Below are positions 62,194 to 64,000 of a stretch of 64,000 nt of DNA, piece after piece (position 1 is the stretch's first letter; each line of letters opens with the position of its first letter). This stretch comes from Pseudoxanthomonas sp. GTDB lineage: Bacteria > Pseudomonadota > Gammaproteobacteria > Xanthomonadales > Xanthomonadaceae. Location of the stretch: positions 2,377,813-2,441,812 of the forward strand of contig NZ_DASYGY010000009.1 in the NCBI RefSeq assembly GCF_035999195.1, read 5' to 3'. The notes below the pieces were generated by a model. It was given only the letters and a program-made list of their open reading frames with translations. It searched no databases and was not told where the DNA came from. A program made the position numbers and the translations under genes.

Positions 62194-62562
62194 CTAGCAA
62201 GTCCAATAAATCTTACTGACTAGATCAACAATCTCGGGGCCATCGCTGCAGCCACCCACGTCCTGGGCTGACTTGTCCGAAGTCTCATGGCCGATGATCC
62301 ACTGCCGCGATGCGGTGTGCCACATGAGCTGTCCCTCCGCGAGGATACCTGCTGGAAATGGATCAGAGGCTTCTGGGTTAACCACAACAATGTGCGACCC
62401 GGCGATCGTCACCTTGAGCTTAATGCTTGGGATCGTGGGGTGCTCTGCGAAGCGATGCTGGAAGATGTATTGACCAGACGCAAGCGGAATCGCTGGGGCG
62501 CTTGCAGCCGAACACGCAGAGACCAGTGTCGAGACCGCTATCAGAAAGAGTGAATGCTTCAT
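62194..62562 (-). CDS. Cassette 13: lipoprotein
   Basis: 122-aa protein, MKHSLFLIAVSTLVSAC with lipobox VSAC. The mature part is beta-rich (LASGQYIFQHRFAEHPTIPSIKLKVTIAGSHIVVVN) and ends with GGCSDGPEIVDLVSKIYWTC, two cysteines that could form a disulfide. No family. It starts 5 bases after attC 14. Confidence 0.68.
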   Translation of the reverse strand: MKHSLFLIAVSTLVSACSAASAPAIPLASGQYIFQHRFAEHPTIPSIKLKVTIAGSHIVVVNPEASDPFPAGILAEGQLMWHTASRQWIIGHETSDKSAQDVGGCSDGPEIVDLVSKIYWTC

Positions 62563-62567
62563 CCGTT

Positions 62568-62627
62568 GCCTAACACCGGAATTAAGCCGACCCGCGAAGC
62601 GGGTTCGGCTTGAATGATTTGTTAGGC
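62568..62627 (-). repeat. attC site 14
   Basis: 60-base inverted repeat, common central stem; outer arm ATGATTTG variant; cores GCCTAAC and GTTAGGC. Confidence 0.92.
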
Positions 62628-62630
62628 CGC

Positions 62631-62978
62631 TCAGCCGAACTGCTTGGCATATGCGGCCACTTGTTCTTGGAACAACTCCTGATAGAGCGGATACTCGATC
62701 CCAATTACATGAACCTCAATCTCAGACGCTCCAAGCTCAGTCGAGAAGTCAAGAATTGATATCCCCACTGCAGGCATGAGCTGTCCATCTGACAGAGTGA
62801 CTGACAGCGGCAGATGTTCTTGCGACATATCGCGCGATGCGATGCATCGAGCTCGTACTGCCTCGTACCCTGGAAGCGGCAGAAGCTTGCCGAACGCGAC
62901 ACCCATTGGCGGATCGCCCGACTCAAGTGCGGAGTATCCGATCAACGTTTGATCCCACAGTATTCGGTACTGGCTCAT
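62631..62978 (-). CDS. Cassette 14: cytoplasmic hypothetical protein
   Basis: 115-aa protein: MSQYRILWDQTLIGYSALESGDPPMGVAFGKLLPLPGYEAVRARC, then LSVTLSDGQLMPAVGISILDFS, IEVHVIGIEYPLYQELF. Alpha/beta pattern, no signal peptide, no known family. The frame is open upstream through attC 15 into cassette 15, so a read-through fusion is possible; the ATG 5 bases after attC 15 is taken as the start. Confidence 0.62.
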   Translation of the reverse strand: MSQYRILWDQTLIGYSALESGDPPMGVAFGKLLPLPGYEAVRARCIASRDMSQEHLPLSVTLSDGQLMPAVGISILDFSTELGASEIEVHVIGIEYPLYQELFQEQVAAYAKQFG

Positions 62979-62983
62979 GAGCG

Positions 62984-63043
62984 GCCTAACGCCTGAATTA
63001 AGCCGCGCCGCGAAGCGGCGTCGGCTTGAATGAATTGTTAGGT
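62984..63043 (-). repeat. attC site 15
   Basis: 60-base inverted repeat; central stem variant CCGCGCCGC GAA GCGGCGTCGG. Confidence 0.92.
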
Positions 63044-63493
63044 GCCATGCCAAAAGTCCTCAGGCGCAATAGGCACGACATTACGCTCTCCCTCGTCGTA
63101 GCGGACGAAGCTTACTCGAATGGGATGCTTGTCCATCAGATACATGACGATGCATCTCGCAGCCTGAGCCAAAGGCTCTTGCGGGCAACGGGAACTGTAG
63201 CGGCCGAGTACCGACTTGGTGGCGGTAGAGTCTGTATCTGCTTGGAACTGCTTGAGATAGATGTAGGACGAAGCACCGAGCAGATATGCGTACGCAAAGT
63301 CTTGGAGCACATCTGAGCCCGTAGGATCGTCAATAGTGAACGCGTCGCAAGTATTGTCTGGGCAATACTCGACGGTAACCGACTCCGTCTCGACCGTGAC
63401 TTGCGTGTCACCGGGAAACGAATCGGTCAGCTCATGTGCGGATACACATGAGGCGAAATGCAGAAGAACTACGGTTGCGAGGATGCTTTTCAT
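63038..63493 (-). CDS. Cassette 15: secreted hypothetical protein
   Basis: 151-aa protein with signal peptide (MKSILATVVLLHFASCVSA, then HELTD). The mature part has paired cysteines (EYCPDNTCDAF, SRCPQEP, ARCIVMY) suggesting disulfides and a periplasmic or extracellular place. It contains QDFAYAYLLGASSYIYLKQF, a hydrophobic helix. No family. The start is 3 bases after attC 16; the stop is in attC 15. Confidence 0.65.
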   Translation of the reverse strand: MKSILATVVLLHFASCVSAHELTDSFPGDTQVTVETESVTVEYCPDNTCDAFTIDDPTGSDVLQDFAYAYLLGASSYIYLKQFQADTDSTATKSVLGRYSSRCPQEPLAQAARCIVMYLMDKHPIRVSFVRYDEGERNVVPIAPEDFWHGT

Positions 63494-63496
63494 GGC

Positions 63497-63556
63497 ACCT
63501 AACACCAGAGTTAAGCCGACCCGCGAAGCGGGTTCGGCTTGGACGACTTGTTATGC
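63497..63556 (-). repeat. attC site 16
   Basis: 60-base inverted repeat, common central stem; outer arm GGACGACTTG variant; right core GTTATGC. Confidence 0.9.
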
Positions 63557-63693
63557 GCGCCAAGGTAAACCCGAAGCCGGCGGCCCGCAACGGGTCCGGA
63601 AGACCGGGGAGCACGGAAGAGCGGTCCGTAAGCCCGGAGCAGGTCGAGGCCAGCAAAGGCCGAAGCCGACAGCGCCGCCAATCCGCAAGTCAT
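63511..63693 (-). CDS. Cassette 16: 60-aa hypothetical protein (paralogue of cassette 5)
   Basis: 60-aa frame preceded by AAGGATGG and ATG, same layout as in cassette 5. It shares GLAALSASxFAGLDL and GPVAGRRLRVYLGAHN with it, and its last residues (KPNPLRGSA) come from attC 16. The two frames differ by substitutions without indels, which favours coding, but the protein is short and low-complexity. Confidence 0.4.
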   Translation of the reverse strand: MTCGLAALSASAFAGLDLLRAYGPLFRAPRSSGPVAGRRLRVYLGAHNKSSKPNPLRGSA

Positions 63694-63865
63694 GAAGCCA
63701 TCCTTATGCCGAGCGGCGGCGAACGCGGTGCATCCGAAGCCGAGTAAAGCGAAGCCGGGAAGCGTCAGTGGCCCCGATGTGTCAGCGACCGATCAACGCC
63801 GAAGCTAAATACGCAGCGGAAGTTGTCGCATCACCGAAGCCGACAACACCAACACTCCTACCCAC

Positions 63866-63925
63866 GCATAACACCAGAATTAAGCCGACCCGCGAAGCGG
63901 GTTCGGCTTGAATGAATTGTTATGC
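63866..63925 (-). repeat. attC site 17
   Basis: 60-base inverted repeat, common central stem; cores GCATAAC and GTTATGC, identical to those flanking cassettes 5 and 16. Confidence 0.92.
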
Positions 63926-64000
63926 GCGCCAAGGTAAACCCGAAGCCCGCGACTCGCAACGGGTCCGGAAAGCCAGGGAGCACGGACAAAGCATCCGCCA
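63926..64000 (-). other. Cassette 17 (partial): third copy of the cassette 5/16 family
   Basis: The 75 bases after attC 17 repeat the start of cassettes 5 and 16 (GCGCCAAGGTAAACCCGAAG) with scattered substitutions. The window ends inside it. Confidence 0.75.

Noticed and set aside
56857..63925. The regularly recurring 60-base repeats as a CRISPR array
   Set aside because: Spacing is 250-545 bases and carries genes; the repeats are long imperfect palindromes with integron core sites, and there are no cas genes.

Overview
The window is about 64 kb of high-GC DNA (roughly two-thirds G+C in the coding backbone) from a gammaproteobacterium that looks like a member of the Xanthomonadaceae/Lysobacteraceae, closest in feel to Pseudoxanthomonas, Stenotrophomonas or Xanthomonas. 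The assignment rests on gene content (bioH-bioC, a family S46 dipeptidyl-peptidase, tamA-tamB, a DcaP-type porin beside an MHS transporter and acs), on the interspersed GC-rich inverted repeats, and on integron attC sites of the Xanthomonas/Pseudomonas type. It is inference from translated sequence, not from a database search.

Positions 1-56,600 are ordinary chromosome with dense housekeeping genes: biotin synthesis (bioH partial, bioC), a PLP dehydratase and DUF218 pair, mnmG, an S46 peptidase coupled to a tiny CCxxC protein, tamA-tamB followed by an AlkZ-like protein, glyQ-glyS, tatA-tatB-tatC, hemH with an alpha/beta hydrolase, an M48-type YgjP protease, rdgC, ttcA, plsB, a pyrF/e(P4) phosphatase operon, yceH, rep, tdk, an ECF sigma factor with a Ser/Thr kinase, mutM with an ABC ATPase, and an acetate/organic-acid block (MHS permease, DcaP porin, acs, LuxR-type response regulator). 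Many operons use 4-base start/stop overlaps (ATGA or GTGA). Several genes have a -10-like hexamer only 5-7 bases before the start codon, which suggests leaderless mRNAs.

A small accessory insertion at 37.6-39.6 kb carries a lipoprotein gene followed by a DUF2235/Tle1-like alpha/beta hydrolase with a GFSRG nucleophile motif. It looks like a toxin (phospholipase effector) and membrane-anchored immunity pair.

From 56,857 to the right edge the DNA changes character: GC falls to about 50-55% and 17 near-identical ~60-bp attC sites alternate with short cassettes, nearly all read on the minus strand. This is the distal part of a chromosomal integron cassette array. attC orientation places the integrase gene and attI beyond the right edge. 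A remnant of an IS3-family element marks the distal border at about 56.69-56.79 kb. Sixteen cassettes are complete and one is cut by the window. Fourteen carry one clear ORF each; two homologous cassettes (and the start of a third) carry only a 60-codon ORF whose end lies in the attC site. Seven products have lipoprotein or secretion signals, three have membrane segments, and none has a function that can be named with confidence. This cassette set is the most likely place for undescribed biology in the window.
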